64,000 nt of DNA from Otatea glauca (lineage: Eukaryota > Streptophyta > Magnoliopsida > Poales > Poaceae), in assembly GCA_036346275.1 (NCBI GenBank), contig CM070725.1, forward strand, positions 43,958,104 through 44,022,103, read 5' to 3'. Within the stretch, counting starts at the first letter, position 1, and each line of letters begins with the position of its first letter. This document shows, piece after piece, positions 1 to 10,437 of the stretch. The notes under the pieces were generated by a model. It made no database searches. It was not told the origin of the DNA and saw nothing but the letters and a program-made list of their open reading frames with translations. The translations under genes and the position numbers were made by a program.

Positions 1-490
1 GTGAGCTGATGCATTAAAATTTCATTTGTTAGGTAAAGTACGATCACCTACCTCTCCCGTAGCCGATGCTGTCGGAGAGCTTTCACCACTCTGCTCGAGA
101 GGCTTGAGAACCTTTTTTGCAGCAGCCTTAGTGTATTTTCGCTTCTTCTCTGAAGATTGTTAGGCAAACGATCTGGTTAGCCAAAGAACAGTTTTATAAA
201 AGAAAGCCGACAATAAAACTTATTAGGTTGTTTTTGTTTTTCCAAGTCTGACAGAGATGGGCTCTGTATGCCCAAAGATCCCGATGCACAACCAGTAACG
301 GCAGCCGCCTGCGATTGTTTTTTGGGTTGCTTATCACCCGATGGAGCGAGAGCAGTTGACTTCTACAACAGGTAAAAATTGAGTCAGATGCAAAACAAAT
401 CTCAAACGATTCAAAAGTAATGAAAGGAAAAAGTTTAGACTCTAAAGTCGATACCTCGCTAGAAACGACTACATTCGTACTAGTATATCC

Positions 491-1958
491 TCACGATGAA
501 GTATCGCTGCTAGAGTCAGCATTAGATACTAGCGTCGTCTCCGGGAGATTTGGAAAGAACTCAGTAATAATGTTAGATGGAGATTTTGACCGATACAAAA
601 CATCTGCAATAACTGACCACCATTGTGTGTAACCTCCGGTCCGTCTGGTATTCAAGAAGAAGTGTGGCAAGGATTGGATCTGTAAGTCATCGGCCACTTC
701 AAGGATGATTTCGGCAGATGTAGCACTACGGACTCTGGCTCTTGGCTCAAGCCGATCAAGGAGTGGGAAGCTTGGAATTATTTAGCCAAAACCGAGTTGT
801 CTTGCATAAACCAATGGGTGATAAAACTCGTATGACTATTTGGAAAGTCCGATTCCTTGTATGAAGTCCAAAGATGAAGGGACGCAGGAGAAATGAAAAT
901 TGCATACAAAGCAAGAGTCTCGGAGGCATTGCAGAACTGTCGGCTTTGAGTTGAAGAAATGAAGGCCACGCAAAATTGGCCACACTGCTATAATTGAAGA
1001 AATCTCTCTGCCTCAAATCCGTGTCGCTCAGATTAAGAAAAAAGAACATATACTTTCTTGAATCGGCTGCTGTGATTTTAGTTACATTTCTGAACACATG
1101 ATAAACCGTTTGCCAAAAGATCGGTTTGCTTGGTATCATGGAACAACATTTTCAACATTGTCTTCTCTTGGGAAAGTTGTGTCTTGATGAGGTTCCAAAT
1201 CAAATGGTCGGCTAAAAAGCAACACGCCGGCACTGGATAAACCACGAGGCCCACCCACATTACCCACAGTGAAGTCGGCAAAACACAGTATCTGTTGACT
1301 CTAATGATATACATCATCGATACACTGCTCCCGTGAGCGTTTTCCAAGTGCTAGCCGACGACCTTCTACTAGTCCTTGATTATTGTCCGTATACTTGGGT
1401 TGGCCCTAATGAAGCACCACGAATAAGAATCGGTCCGACCAAAGGTTGAGAAAGCGACATGCTCTTCGTCAGATACTAATCCATTCACTTTATTATTATT
1501 TGCAATATACTTAGACCACCTTCGCCTTTTGATCGGATAAGCTTATGTTTGGGTTTAGCACTAAAAGCCGACACCTGTTCTCCGTCTGGTCTCAAGCAGC
1601 AGAGTTGAGCAACGTCTAGCAAGGTTGGACCAACCATACCAGTGCGGAACATGAAAGCATTAAAAGTATCCGACCAGAAATAACAAGTCGTGGCCACTAA
1701 ATGCTCATTGGCCTCTGAGTCGGCTAAACTTAAAGGAATGCACTCTGCTATGCCCATCCTTTCCCAAGACTCCCTTTTTTGGGCTGCTACACGATTATAC
1801 CAAATTTTCCACCCTTTGAGTGCGGTCGGCCAAGCCCTAAAACTTTTACTCCAACCCTCGATATTATATCCTCTAGCCGACAAAGGAAGGCGGGTCACTT
1901 CTTGGTCAATAACTATAGTCGCCTCCAGTTCCCCAAAGGACCCGAAAATATTGGTCAT
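491..1958 (-). pseudogene. Antisense plant-mobile-domain (PMD) ORF, degraded
   Basis: The longest open piece is 1958 to 1485 on the minus strand (157 aa). It has the PMD signature: a WSKSFRAW-type tract, a central FWSDTFNAFMF segment, and the hallmark GPTLLDVAQL...LRPDGEQV block near residue 110. Further minus-strand pieces at 1347-1078 and 697-491 (the latter with GGYTQWWSVIADVL) fit the later part of such a protein, but stops and frameshifts separate them. A lysine-rich tail may continue toward position 100. PMD proteins (PF10536-type, once annotated aminotransferase-like) occur in plant retroelements and as domesticated MAIL1/MAIN genes. Here the ORF is antisense to its host element. It could instead be a PMD-bearing Mutator remnant, but the polypurine tract and LTR just downstream argue for the retroelement. 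Confidence 0.6.
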
Positions 1959-2301
1959 TCTTTATGCGGAATCGGAATAAGTACAGCTAGGGTCCATTGT
2001 AGCCGATGAAGGAAGCTGGATGAGCTAAAGGTTTGCTTCGGGAGTAAACCGATTGCAGGTGATTCGAGAGCTTGTGCGCGTGAAGAATGACCAAGGTGGG
2101 GGCCGCATTTTATAGCACGGTGAAAATTTGAAGAGGCGGGAAGTGAATCTCAAAAAGCGCGAGCAGTTAAAACGCACTACCGGCGTGTCAGAGAATTACG
2201 GCGTGATTAAAGTATCAGTTATTGAAGTAAGTTCAATGGTTAGCCGATTATAAAAGCCGATAAGTGAAATTTTTGACAAATGACAAGTCATTTCTCAAAA
2301 A

Positions 2302-2309
2302 TGGGGGGG
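2302..2309 (+). other. Polypurine tract before the 3' LTR
   Basis: A run atggggggg lies four bases before the proposed LTR start. This is the position and composition of a plus-strand priming site, and it sets the orientation of the element as plus. Confidence 0.55.
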
Positions 2310-2313
2310 CATA

Positions 2314-2958
2314 TGTTTGCACCAAAATTTGGCAAACTTGGTCAAAATCGGCAATAAAGTCAAAGATACGGAATTAACGGACAGGATGGAAAGGTTTTGA
2401 GATATTTTGGTAACTGCAAGATTTTAAAACAACCGTCAGAGATAAGGCCGATCTGAAAGCGGACTTGAAGAGTGTTGTAACAGGACACGATCGCCGAGGG
2501 TATAAAAGAAGGACCAAAGCGAAGCGCAAAGGGATCATCAACACAATACAATCAACCGATCTTTACTTTTTCTACTTTTTCTGTCAACTAGGAGTAGCTT
2601 CGTAATTTAGCCTTTGTAATCGATCTTGATCAATAAAGTTGCGATCGCCGATTGTTGATCTTCGTCAATTACACCCGAGTTCGATTTGTTACGATTTTGT
2701 TGCGCATCGCCTTCTTGAATCGATCGCCTTTATCCTCCGATTAGCCTTAATCGGCTAATTAGATTTATCTTGTTACCTTGATCTTAATCGGCTTCAAGTC
2801 GATTGAGTCAAGCCGATTGATTTTGACGATCGGCTTTTGATTGAATTTTATATTTTTTACCTTGTCGGTTCTGAGTCAAATCGTGACACACTCTGAACCC
2901 GGTGTTAAATGCGGTGTCTTCTTTGTCGAAAACCTACATCAAGTTTTTGACGCCAACA
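2314..2958 (+). repeat. 3' LTR of the gypsy element
   Basis: The block starts TGTTTGC and ends GCCAACA, giving short TGTT/AACA ends. It contains a TATA box at 2501-2508 and an AATAAA signal at 2632-2637, the order expected of U3-R-U5 read on the plus strand. About 645 bp long. The paired 5' LTR and the target duplication partner lie outside the window, so the ends rest on the terminal dinucleotides and the polypurine tract only. Confidence 0.6.
2501..2508 (+). promoter_or_regulatory. LTR TATA box
   Basis: The sequence tataaaag follows a GC-rich cgccgaggg. It is the likely core promoter of the retroelement LTR. Confidence 0.55.
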
Positions 2959-3516
2959 GAGCTACAAGCGAAGGATGCCTCAGTCTCCACGAATCTATGA
3001 GCGGGTGGGGGATTTCTTCTGAGAGCTGTAAAAAGAGTTAATTTGGGAGAAAGAAAAAGGCTCAGTGAATTGAATCTTGCAATCTAAAGAGAGGGGAGAG
3101 GAGGACGGAGAAGGGAGAAGATGAGGGCAAGGTGAGTATTTTGGAAAATCTGACACGCTAAATCTATTGAAGTTGACGGTAACGACATAAAGTGGAATCT
3201 TTCGTAAAAGTGATGGTACATAAGAAAGGTCGATTTTACAATGACAGATCAGGAACCTAAAAACTCTGCAGTAGCAAATAAAAAAATTTCCCTTACGATT
3301 TTTGGGTGGCGCACGATGAATTCATACAGCAACAATCGCACCAAAAAAATCATTCATACATGAGCGAAATGACCATGGGCGCTTATTCTGGCCAACTGAG
3401 GCCTTCGACAACCAGCCTGATAAGGGCTCCTCGTATGGGCCTTGGGCCTGACCCACGCAGCTCCTCTTTTGGGCCTAATCTGGCCCAACTCTGTTTATTG
3501 CCACACAGCTTAAGCC
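2959..3516. other. Intergenic, nothing recognised
   Basis: No conserved reading frame, RNA gene or repeat with clear ends was seen between the LTR and the SINE. The stretch 3420-3490 is rich in gggcc words but shows no coding signature. Confidence 0.4.
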
Positions 3517-3684
3517 CCTCTTTCTGTGTTTCGTTTTTTTTTTATTTTGGTCAGAAGCTCTGACTTTGCACTTAAAAAAGAATGAGCAGCTTGGACGAAT
3601 CTTGAACTTGATCCCAGGTGGGCTAAGCGGCCGATACCGCTCCTTACCAACCGAGCTAACTCGATTCTCCTCTTTCTGTGTTTC
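3517..3684 (-). mobile_element. tRNA-derived SINE with 16-bp target duplication
   Basis: Identical 16-bp repeats (cctctttctgtgtttc) at 3517-3532 and 3669-3684 flank a 136-bp body. Read on the minus strand, the body starts agaatcgag, has a tRNA A-box-like ttagctcggttggtaagg, then a weaker B-box-like atcaagttcaagattc about 45 bp later, and ends in an A-rich tail (aaaataaaaaaaaaac) directly against the repeat. A tRNA-like head, poly-A tail and long variable target duplication are the marks of a SINE mobilised by LINE reverse transcriptase. It may belong to an OsSN-like family; that name is a guess. Confidence 0.8.
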
Positions 3685-4022
3685 AGTGTTTGGAACGCAG
3701 GAGCTGCACCAGAAAGAAGAAACAGTTCGTAGATCCACAATGCCAGTGGAGATCATTGATGACACGTTTGACATGGGCCAATCCCGGTACTTGCATTTTC
3801 GTCATCTCCGACTCGACGACTCAAGAGTCTAGACGCCGTAAAATTGCCGTTTCACAAAGGCAGAGGCGCAGTGCACTTCGGATAAAGGCCCCGTCACATC
3901 AGATGTTGCATGCCCGGTTAATCTGCGACGAGTCGCCTAGCCTTTGTGCTGTTCTCCTCTGCTCTCCTTTGTCTGGAAGTCGATCAGTGCGCGTCGACTT
4001 CCGGTGCCAACGCTGGCACGGA

Positions 4023-4657
4023 CAGGGTTGAAAATGGAAACGAAATTTTTAATCGTTTTGAGAAAAATAGAAATAAAGTTTTTTTTGGAAACAAAAAAAA
4101 TATCAGTACGGAAACGAAAACAGATTTTTTTTTTTTTGCCAAAAACGGCTGACGGAAATGAAAATTCTATATAAATGAAACCGAAAATTCCGTTTTCTAA
4201 TTTAAATAATACCATAAATATATATTACTTTATAGAAATATCAAATAGAGTTCAAAATTTCTCAAAAATATTTTATAACATTTTGAACTTCGGAAAAATA
4301 TTTCCAGCAAGATTTTGGTTTTGTTTTTCTCAAATAAATTATTTATTTAAATATGAAAATAGAAAAAATCATTTATTACATGTTGAAAATTCAGAAAAAA
4401 TTTCATAAAATCCGAATTAAATGCTCAATTCAAGAATTTGCAAATTTTTAGGGTGTTACAATTGGGAACATATCTGAATAGAATTTTTCGCTTTCGTTTC
4501 AGTACCTGCTCCATTCCGTTCTGCATCTATTTTCATCATTATCTGTTTCCGTATCTGTTTCCGGGGTTTCCAATTTCGTTTCTGTTACCGATAAAAAATG
4601 TGAAAACAAAAACTGAACAACCATCTACCAACCGGTTCCGTTTCGTTTTCATCCCTA
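4023..4657. mobile_element. Ac/Ds-like non-autonomous hAT element
   Basis: The left end is cagggttgaaaatgg and the right end ttttcatcccta. The Ac/Ds termini are CAGGGATGAAA and TTTCATCCCTA, so the right end is perfect and the left has one change. Flanking octamers ggcacgga (4015-4022) and tgcacagt (4658-4665) agree at 5 of 8 positions, as in an aged 8-bp hAT duplication. The interior is AT-rich, with ggaaacgaaa and tttcgttt words near the two ends, and has no transposase. An old deletion derivative or MITE. Confidence 0.65.
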
Positions 4658-6686
4658 TGCACAGTACAACTTTAAGCTGGTAACGATTGACTGATGAAGA
4701 TGCACTATCGTATCAGGAATAGTAGTGGACTATAACCTTATATGGCATATCTGAAACTGAAAGACATTCACCAAGGAGATCGTGGGAGGACAGGCGTAAA
4801 CCTAAAAACCACTGGCATAGGCATCTACTCGGAGCAATCGGTGCGTTTTATCGGTTGCAGTTCTAGCGGTCAAGTGAGACTGATATTTTGGCTTGGCTCC
4901 GAGCTGTTTTTTTATACGGGTCTATCTATACATCATTAAAAAATTGACTGATTTTATCTCACAAAATCATTCTTTTTTCGACCGTTAAATCAGATTTGGA
5001 TCTAAATCCAATAACAGATGCCCCCTTACCTTTTATATTAACCCTACTCCGCTCCAATCCACCCCACCGTCGCCGCCTCCCGACCTCACTGTCACTACCA
5101 CCGATGTGTCGCGGCTCTATCGTCTCGCCGGTGTTGCCTCCGACACCTTGCGAGGCCTTTCCGTGCCTACTCCTCCCCCGCCCGTGCCACCGCCCACTTC
5201 CTCGTTTCCCACCATCGCTACCGCTCACCACCTCCTCTCCCGATGTCACCGTCACCAACCTCCATCTCCCCCGCCCGTCCTTCTTCCCTGTCTCCGGCGG
5301 CTACCACCGTCAGATCCGTCACCACCTTCCTCTGCCTCCTAATATTCTCTCGATCTTGTCATCCCCCATCGACCTCTACAGCCCTCCTCCAAGACTGTGG
5401 CCGGTGGTGCCCCTACCATCCTGCTACCGATCCTCTAGCCTCCCTCAAAATCCAGGCCCTGATGAACCTTAAATCCTAACTCGGGTCAACCCCGATCTTA
5501 AAGAAGATCGTTGGAGCCTCGATGGAGACGAAGGTGGGTGGACACACGAATCGTGCTACAGATCAAAAGATTAGAAATTCAATCGATATCAAAAAAAAAT
5601 CATTCAACAAATTTCTAGCAATTACGTTCGTATATTGTTTTTCTTGCTGAAAATATTTATGCTTCTTAGTGTTGATTATTCATTTGTATCTTAAATTAAG
5701 GACTATTCCTTTGCTTTCAGTTCGCATAGGCAGTACGTATACAGAAAAGAGAAATCTTATCAAACTTCTTGTACTGTAGTTGTATATTGCGAACTTGATC
5801 GACACTACTATCATGCGATCTTGTCGCGGTCCGCTCTAAAACTTTATATTGGCGACTTTATTAATGCGGTCACGTGCACCATTTGGTTGTCCACAAAATA
5901 ATCATTAAAGATGGTCTTGATATCAGGATTAGGGTTAGGATTTTTGCAAAGCTGATGCTGTCGGTTTAAGCTGTCATATATTATATAATAATAAGGTTAT
6001 CTATTAAAAAGAGTCAAAGGTCTTAATTACATGAATTTTCTTCTCTTTCCCTTTATATTGAAAACACATATGATAAACCACAGGATTCACAGGTGAATAC
6101 GAAAATAGATATAGAATCAGTTAACACTAAACTCTGATAAACTAGAGAGTACCTAATCAAAATCTTATAGATAATAAATAATGAACAAATAAATAGCAAC
6201 GTATCAAAGAAACAGGTCGTCCCTTGTCCTAAAGAAACTTTTTTCGAGAGTAAGCAAAAAGGTCTGTGCGTCATTCATTAAAAAGAAAGAAAGACCGGAC
6301 TCAAACACCTGTTAAGGTCAAAACATCAACGATACGGTGCTTGTATTAGAGCATGCGTCCATATAAAAATCTAAAAAGAAAGACAAAGCTTTAAAATAAT
6401 ACTAGGAAAACCATGAACTTAAACATGTTGCTCTGGCCTAAGCCTGTAACATGCTTTCATGTTTGATCATGCCCTAGAGAAACCTGCGACGTCGCAATCC
6501 ATCCTGACCATTGAAAATTTTGGAAAGCTATCGTTAGCGGTCAATGTATGGTTCTGTCGTCACGAATAATCTGCATAAGCATAAAACAGCGAGCATGTCC
6601 GTAAGTGTCAGTACAATCTTTGATCCAATACTGTATTATTCCTTTTTTTTATGAGGAAACAGTATGATTCTCCTAGTTTCTGGTGT
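4658..6686. other. Intergenic with a C-rich low-complexity stretch
   Basis: At 5030-5470 the plus strand is a C-rich ccg/cct tract giving proline/serine-rich reading in several frames; the longest is 4996-5472 (158 aa). No domain is recognisable and other frames are equally open, so composition explains it. It could be a captured 5' exon or UTR. The remainder to 6686 shows no gene or bounded repeat. Confidence 0.4.
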
Positions 6687-6695
6687 TTTTTCTTA

Positions 6696-6931
6696 CGGAA
6701 TTGCTAGTCCTCGGACGTCTGATTTTTTTCGGACACTGCAACATTTTTTTTCTACGCGTGAAATATTTTTTCCTACACGTGAAACATTTTTTTTCGATAA
6801 CCGTGAAAATGTGCGCCTGAAAGAAAATGTTGCATACATTAAAAAAAATATTGCACACATTGAAAAAAATATTGTCTCGAAAGTTCGACGCAATATTTCA
6901 AAAATCGAATATCTGAACGCTAGTTCTCGCC
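6696..6931. mobile_element. Mutator-type MITE, copy 1
   Basis: A 236-bp element flanked by the 9-bp duplication tttttctta at 6687-6695 and 6932-6940. The two ends are imperfect inverted repeats built around ctag..tc.ggacgtc. The interior holds repeated gtgaaayattttt words facing aaaatrttgca words, so it can fold back on itself. A close relative of 238 bp sits at 43916-44153, and an empty site is visible at 12306-12314. The 9-bp duplication points to Mutator-like transposase. Confidence 0.8.
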
Positions 6932-7154
6932 TTTTTCTTACTGTATTGAAGATGACTATCGTGGGACACCTGCAGTCCCGCTCTCCTTTTCGGCGGGTGG
7001 TTGTAAACTTATTCCTGTCCTATTCCTTCAACCAAAAAAGTACCGGTAGCATATTGCTTGAAAGCAGTTTTAATTCACATGTGTTTTTCTGTTAACAAGT
7101 TGCCAATGGTGTTTAGCACGAATATCAATGCAAACTGCTAACTTATTCATTAAC
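6932..7154. repeat. Dispersed repeat, copy 1
   Basis: This stretch matches 12305-12522 in order: a tttttcttactg start, a ggttgtaaact block, and a shared tail (atcgatgcaaactgctagcc in copy 2, atcaatgcaaactgctaact here). The family is unknown. The two copies lie about 5.4 kb apart and flank the uniporter-like and TMK-like fragments. Confidence 0.55.
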
Positions 7155-7165
7155 AAGAAGCATTC

Positions 7166-7395
7166 ATCGTCACTTCTTCATGTGTCCCACACCCCATGGC
7201 ACGATTCATATGGAGAGTGATTCAAGTTCCTTTTGGCCTTGATAATGTTCCTGAATCTTTACAAAACCTTATGGAATGTTGGCTAAATAATTTTACTGCA
7301 GCTACTAAACGTATGGTGACGGTGGGAGCTTCAGTTCTTTGGTCCTTTTGGCAATCAAGGAACAATGCTTGTTTTCTTGGTGTTATTTATGCCAT
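7166..7395 (+). pseudogene. LINE zinc-binding tail (zf-RVT) fragment
   Basis: The plus strand reads HLFFMCPTP, then after a one-base shift MARFIWRVIQVPFGL, a gap, and VGASVLWSFWQSRNNACF. The LF.C...A...W layout followed by a LWxxWxSRN motif is the zinc-binding C-terminus of plant LINE-1-type reverse transcriptases. Only about 75 residues remain; no reverse transcriptase or poly-A tail is seen nearby. It is a relic with a frameshift. Confidence 0.6.
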
Positions 7396-7449
7396 ATCCT
7401 ACAAGTGTGATGGGTGCTGCTGCTAGCCCACGCTATATCATTGGAATGT

Positions 7450-8140
7450 ATTCTAACGTTACAACAGTTTCACCTGATTTCACTAGATTTCATCCATGTT
7501 TCGGTTTCACTAGGTTTCATCCACATTTCATCAGGTTTCAAAAAAAAGAAAGAGATCCAAATGTGTTTCAATAAATTTCAATGGATTTCAAAGATGAAAC
7601 TATAAGTTTCATCCGGTTTTAAATCTGAAACTTGATTAAAGATGACTTTTAGAAGAATTTCAAAAGACAGAGTTAAAAGTTTTAGAGCATGTTTCGCAAG
7701 TTTCGTCGGGTTTAAAAAAATACAAATGAGTTTCACAAGGTTTCATCATGTTTCAACAAACATTTCGTTGGGTTTCAAATATGAAACTATAAGTTTCATC
7801 CAATATCAAATCTGAATCTTGATTAAAGAAATGGGTTTCAAAAGAATTTCAACTAAGTTTCAAAAAGACAAACTTCAAAATTTCAAAGCACGTTTAATAG
7901 ATTTCGAAAAAGTTTCAAAATGGGTTTCATAAGGTTCCAACAAACTTCAATGGGTTTTAACTTTGAAACTGTAAGTTTCGTGTAGTTTCAAATACGAAAT
8001 TGGATTAAAAACAAGTTTAAGAAAAATTTCAACTAAGTTTCAAAAGAAAAACTTCAAACTTTTAGAGAGTTTTAACAAGTTTCACAAGGTATTTCATAAG
8101 TTTCATCTAAGTTTCAAAAGGAAACATCAAATTTCAAACA
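7450..8140. repeat. Degenerate tandem repeat, about 185-bp period, GTTTCA-rich
   Basis: The landmark gaaactataagtttc (gaaactgtaagtttc in the third unit) recurs at 7596, 7783 and 7965, giving spacings of 187 and 182 bp. Each unit continues with a gattaaag region, ttcaactaagtttcaaaa and a cttcaaa..tt tract. Within units there is a shorter beat of gtttca words. Roughly three to three and a half diverged units are present. No coding capacity. It may be a small satellite array or part of an unclassified element. Confidence 0.7.
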
Positions 8141-8311
8141 AGTTAGAGCCACCAAGGATCTCGTTGGCGAGCTGCACAGTATCGAACTCCACCACCACCA
8201 CCATGCCCCATGTGGATTCCCGCCTCCACTCGCGGTCTCCTTCTCTAGTAGCTGCCACCGCGTTGTGCACTCTCCGGCACTTCTACCTCTTCTAGCCATT
8301 GTCGCCCTGGC

Positions 8312-8541
8312 CAGTCGAGGTGAAGGTCGTGGCGGAGGAGGCGTGGTGCCTGGTTCGACTCGTGGAGGTTGAGGCTCTCAAGCAGAATCTGCTTGGTGAG
8401 GTGGCTAACTAAGGGGAACTCCTTGACTCCTGCATGGAGTCTGACGTGGCGCGCACGCACGGCAAGGCTAAGATGCTCGCGCAGGTGATGGACAACGTTG
8501 GTATTGTGTTGCTCTTCCAGGACAAGGCCTACAGGAAGCCA
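8312..8541 (+). pseudogene. Mitochondrial calcium-uniporter-like gene fragment
   Basis: The plus frame through the ATG at 8434 reads RLVEVEALKQNL, an in-frame TAA, GELLDSCMESDVART, then LAQVMDNVGIVLLFQDKAY. This order (a leucine-rich segment with VEALK, then GELL..C...GVART, then the V.LFRDKVY motif) resembles the region ahead of the pore helices in plant MCU proteins. The pore motif and transmembrane helices are absent and the frame then runs into unrelated basic sequence. It looks like a captured or decayed exon with a stop. The match is from memory of the family. Confidence 0.5.
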
Positions 8542-8685
8542 AGAAAGAAAATCGACCGACGATGCTCGGTGTGGAGAGAGATAAGAGGAGGCATCTGGTC
8601 TAGAGAGATGGTGAGAAAGGGGATCAGGAGTATTGGAGAGAGAGAGAGGAGTGGAAGGGAACGAATCGAATTTGGGATGAGATAA

Positions 8686-9015
8686 TGTGAAAGAACTGGA
8701 TCCTACGATGAATCGTTGTCCCGTTGGATGACTAGCGAATGCTATAGCGTTTTATAGTAGTTCTGAAGTATGATATGCTCTATTTGCCATTGGATTGACT
8801 AATGAGCTAGATTGCAGAATGAAAAGCTAGTCTCAACTCTCCGGCGAAGATCCAGACGGCTGTGGGTACTGACGGCAGAAGCTTTTAGCAGGGCGAAAGG
8901 ATGGGCACTAGTGGTGCTGCGCTTGGAACTTGGAAGCAAGATAGCTTGTCCTTCAAGCAGAGTGGCGTCGATGCTCTATCTCGTGCTCTCTATTTTTTTT
9001 TTTTTGTCTTTCGTA
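8686..9015. other. Intergenic, nothing recognised
   Basis: No coding signature or bounded repeat was seen downstream of the uniporter-like fragment. Confidence 0.35.
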
Positions 9016-9312
9016 GGCTCTATTTGATTGGATTTTTTCATCGCTTAAAAACCAAAACCTAAACAAATATATGACTTTTTAACTGATCTTTTTTAAAAGT
9101 CATAAATCTCCATATAACTAAAAGCCAAAAATCATCGGAAAGTTGTTTTTTTTGCTTATTGAAGGTTAGCCTTAGACTAATACCACTGAAATTAAGGTAA
9201 AATTACTCACCTCTATCGTATATAAAATCCGGTTACTTTTAAGCTATTTAAACCCAAAAGTTAACTTTAAGCTATAAACCAAAAAGACTAAGTCTAAACA
9301 AACATGACCTTA
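9016..9312. mobile_element. Possible old MITE
   Basis: The left end ggctctatttgattgg is a loose inverted match of the right end ctaaacaaacatgacc. The interior is AT-rich with ctataaaccaaaa and gcttaaaaaccaaaa words, typical of grass MITEs. No clear target duplication was found. Confidence 0.35.
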
Positions 9313-9434
9313 TCTCAAACTTGCCTTTGAGTTGAGAAAGGAAACTCTCAATCGTTTTCTTTATTTCTGGTACCCGGAACTTTGTAAGATCTTTGCTTCG
9401 TTAATGAAATAGGGATAATCTTTTGTTAAAAAAA

Positions 9435-9560
9435 AGTAAGTCACAAAATAAAACAATATTTTATAAGGCATCCAAATAGTACTAATTCTAACAAATATTC
9501 TTAAAATTTTAAGTGACAAAAATGCAAAATCTGGGATCATGAAGGGGCCATGGCCCTAGG
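9435..9560. repeat. Diverged 125-bp direct repeat, left copy
   Basis: It matches 11985-12110 with shared blocks aagtcacaaaataaaacaat, aaattttaagtg, aatgcaaaat.tggga and ggccatgg. The pair brackets the TMK-like fragment. It may be the 3' part of a TE family in two copies, or it may mark how the gene fragment was moved. Confidence 0.6.
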
Positions 9561-9835
9561 GTTACAAACGAGCCGAACTCGAGCGAGTCTGGTCTTCTAA
9601 GCTCGAGCTCTGTGAGTTAGGATTCGAGCCTAGACCTGAGCTTGAGGTCCGCTGGCCCAAGCTCGTCTTGAGTAAGCTCGGTAACAATCAATAATTCAAT
9701 ATTAACTAATTTTCAATAATAAGAAAAGCTCGAATTCGACTCAAATAAACTCGATAAAAGTTAACATATAGTAATATTTAACAAATGATTTATAAACTCG
9801 GCTAGTTTAAGCCCACAAGCTCGGGTTCGACGCCA
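9553..9835. mobile_element. Truncated hAT-like element with GAGCTCG subterminal words
   Basis: It begins tagggttacaaacgagcc, close to the start of a common grass hAT family, and holds many gagctcg/ctcgagc/aagctcg words. The matching right end is missing and sequence passes straight into the LRR fragment, so it appears truncated there. Confidence 0.45.
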
Positions 9836-10061
9836 GCAACACAATGCAATGTTCTCATATTTCCTCGGCAACAACAACGCATACCTCCAACCTCGTCCGC
9901 CTTGCCCTGGCAAACAATTTCCTTGTTGGCCCCGTGTCGGCGACGTTAACCAGCTAGATGTTCACTCACCTGGACCTAAGCTACAACCACCCCTCTGGTC
10001 CGATCAACTTCGTCGTCAACTTCCCGGACCTTCAAGAGCTTTAGCTTGACCATAATAGCTT

Positions 10062-10409
10062 TGTTGGAAATAACCTTGTTTTAATTGCTGTTTCCATGTT
10101 TTTTAGTCAAGTTCGCATGATTAGGAAGTTGCCTGCATGTATAAGGAAGTAATGCATGATTAGGAAGTTGCCTGCATATAGAAGGAAGTGATGCATGATT
10201 AGGGAGGATCAATAGCCTGATTTTCGGTCTAGGATGTTGCCGGATTAGTATGCATGAGCTATATTTAACCAGCACTTGATGTGAATAAAGTTTTGAGTTT
10301 TAGGGTGAGCCCATACTCTAGTACATGTGCATACATGTGTTTGTGAGGAACACAAGTGAGGGTGTGATTCCCTAGTGAGAAAGAAAAAATTAGTTATTGA
10401 TTTCCAACA
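10062..10409 (+). repeat. 5' LTR of the gag-only element
   Basis: TGTTGGAAATAA...TTTCCAACA, 348 bp. It contains two near-identical short repeats (gcatgattaggaagttgcctgcat) at about 10127-10180, also present in the 3' LTR. Confidence 0.85.
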
Positions 10410-10411
10410 TT

Positions 10412-10424
10412 TGGTATCAAAGCT
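10412..10424 (+). other. Primer-binding site, tRNA-iMet type
   Basis: tggtatcaaagct lies two bases after the 5' LTR. It matches the usual copia primer site complementary to the 3' end of initiator methionine tRNA. Confidence 0.8.
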
Positions 10425-10437
10425 ACGGTCGATGCTA

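Larger units (their letters stand above)
1..2313 (+). mobile_element. 3' internal part of a Ty3/gypsy retroelement, Tat-type layout
   Basis: This is the stretch between the window edge and a plus-strand 3' LTR. It carries a broken antisense ORF with plant-mobile-domain features and ends in a poly-G polypurine tract just before the LTR. Gypsy elements of the Tat lineage (Grande, Retand, RIRE2-like) are known to have extra ORFs, often antisense, between pol and the 3' LTR. That layout, not a pol match, is the reason for the call; gag and pol would lie upstream of the window. Short gccgat/atcggc words recur through the block and into the LTR, which suggests one element. The lineage name is inference. 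Confidence 0.6.

Noticed and set aside
3590..3668. Minus-strand tRNA gene
   Set aside because: A-box-like sequence only; acceptor and anticodon arms do not pair, and the poly-A tail with target duplication shows a SINE.
4996..5472. 158-aa proline/serine-rich protein
   Set aside because: Low complexity with several equally open frames; no signal peptide or repeat unit of a known proline-rich protein.
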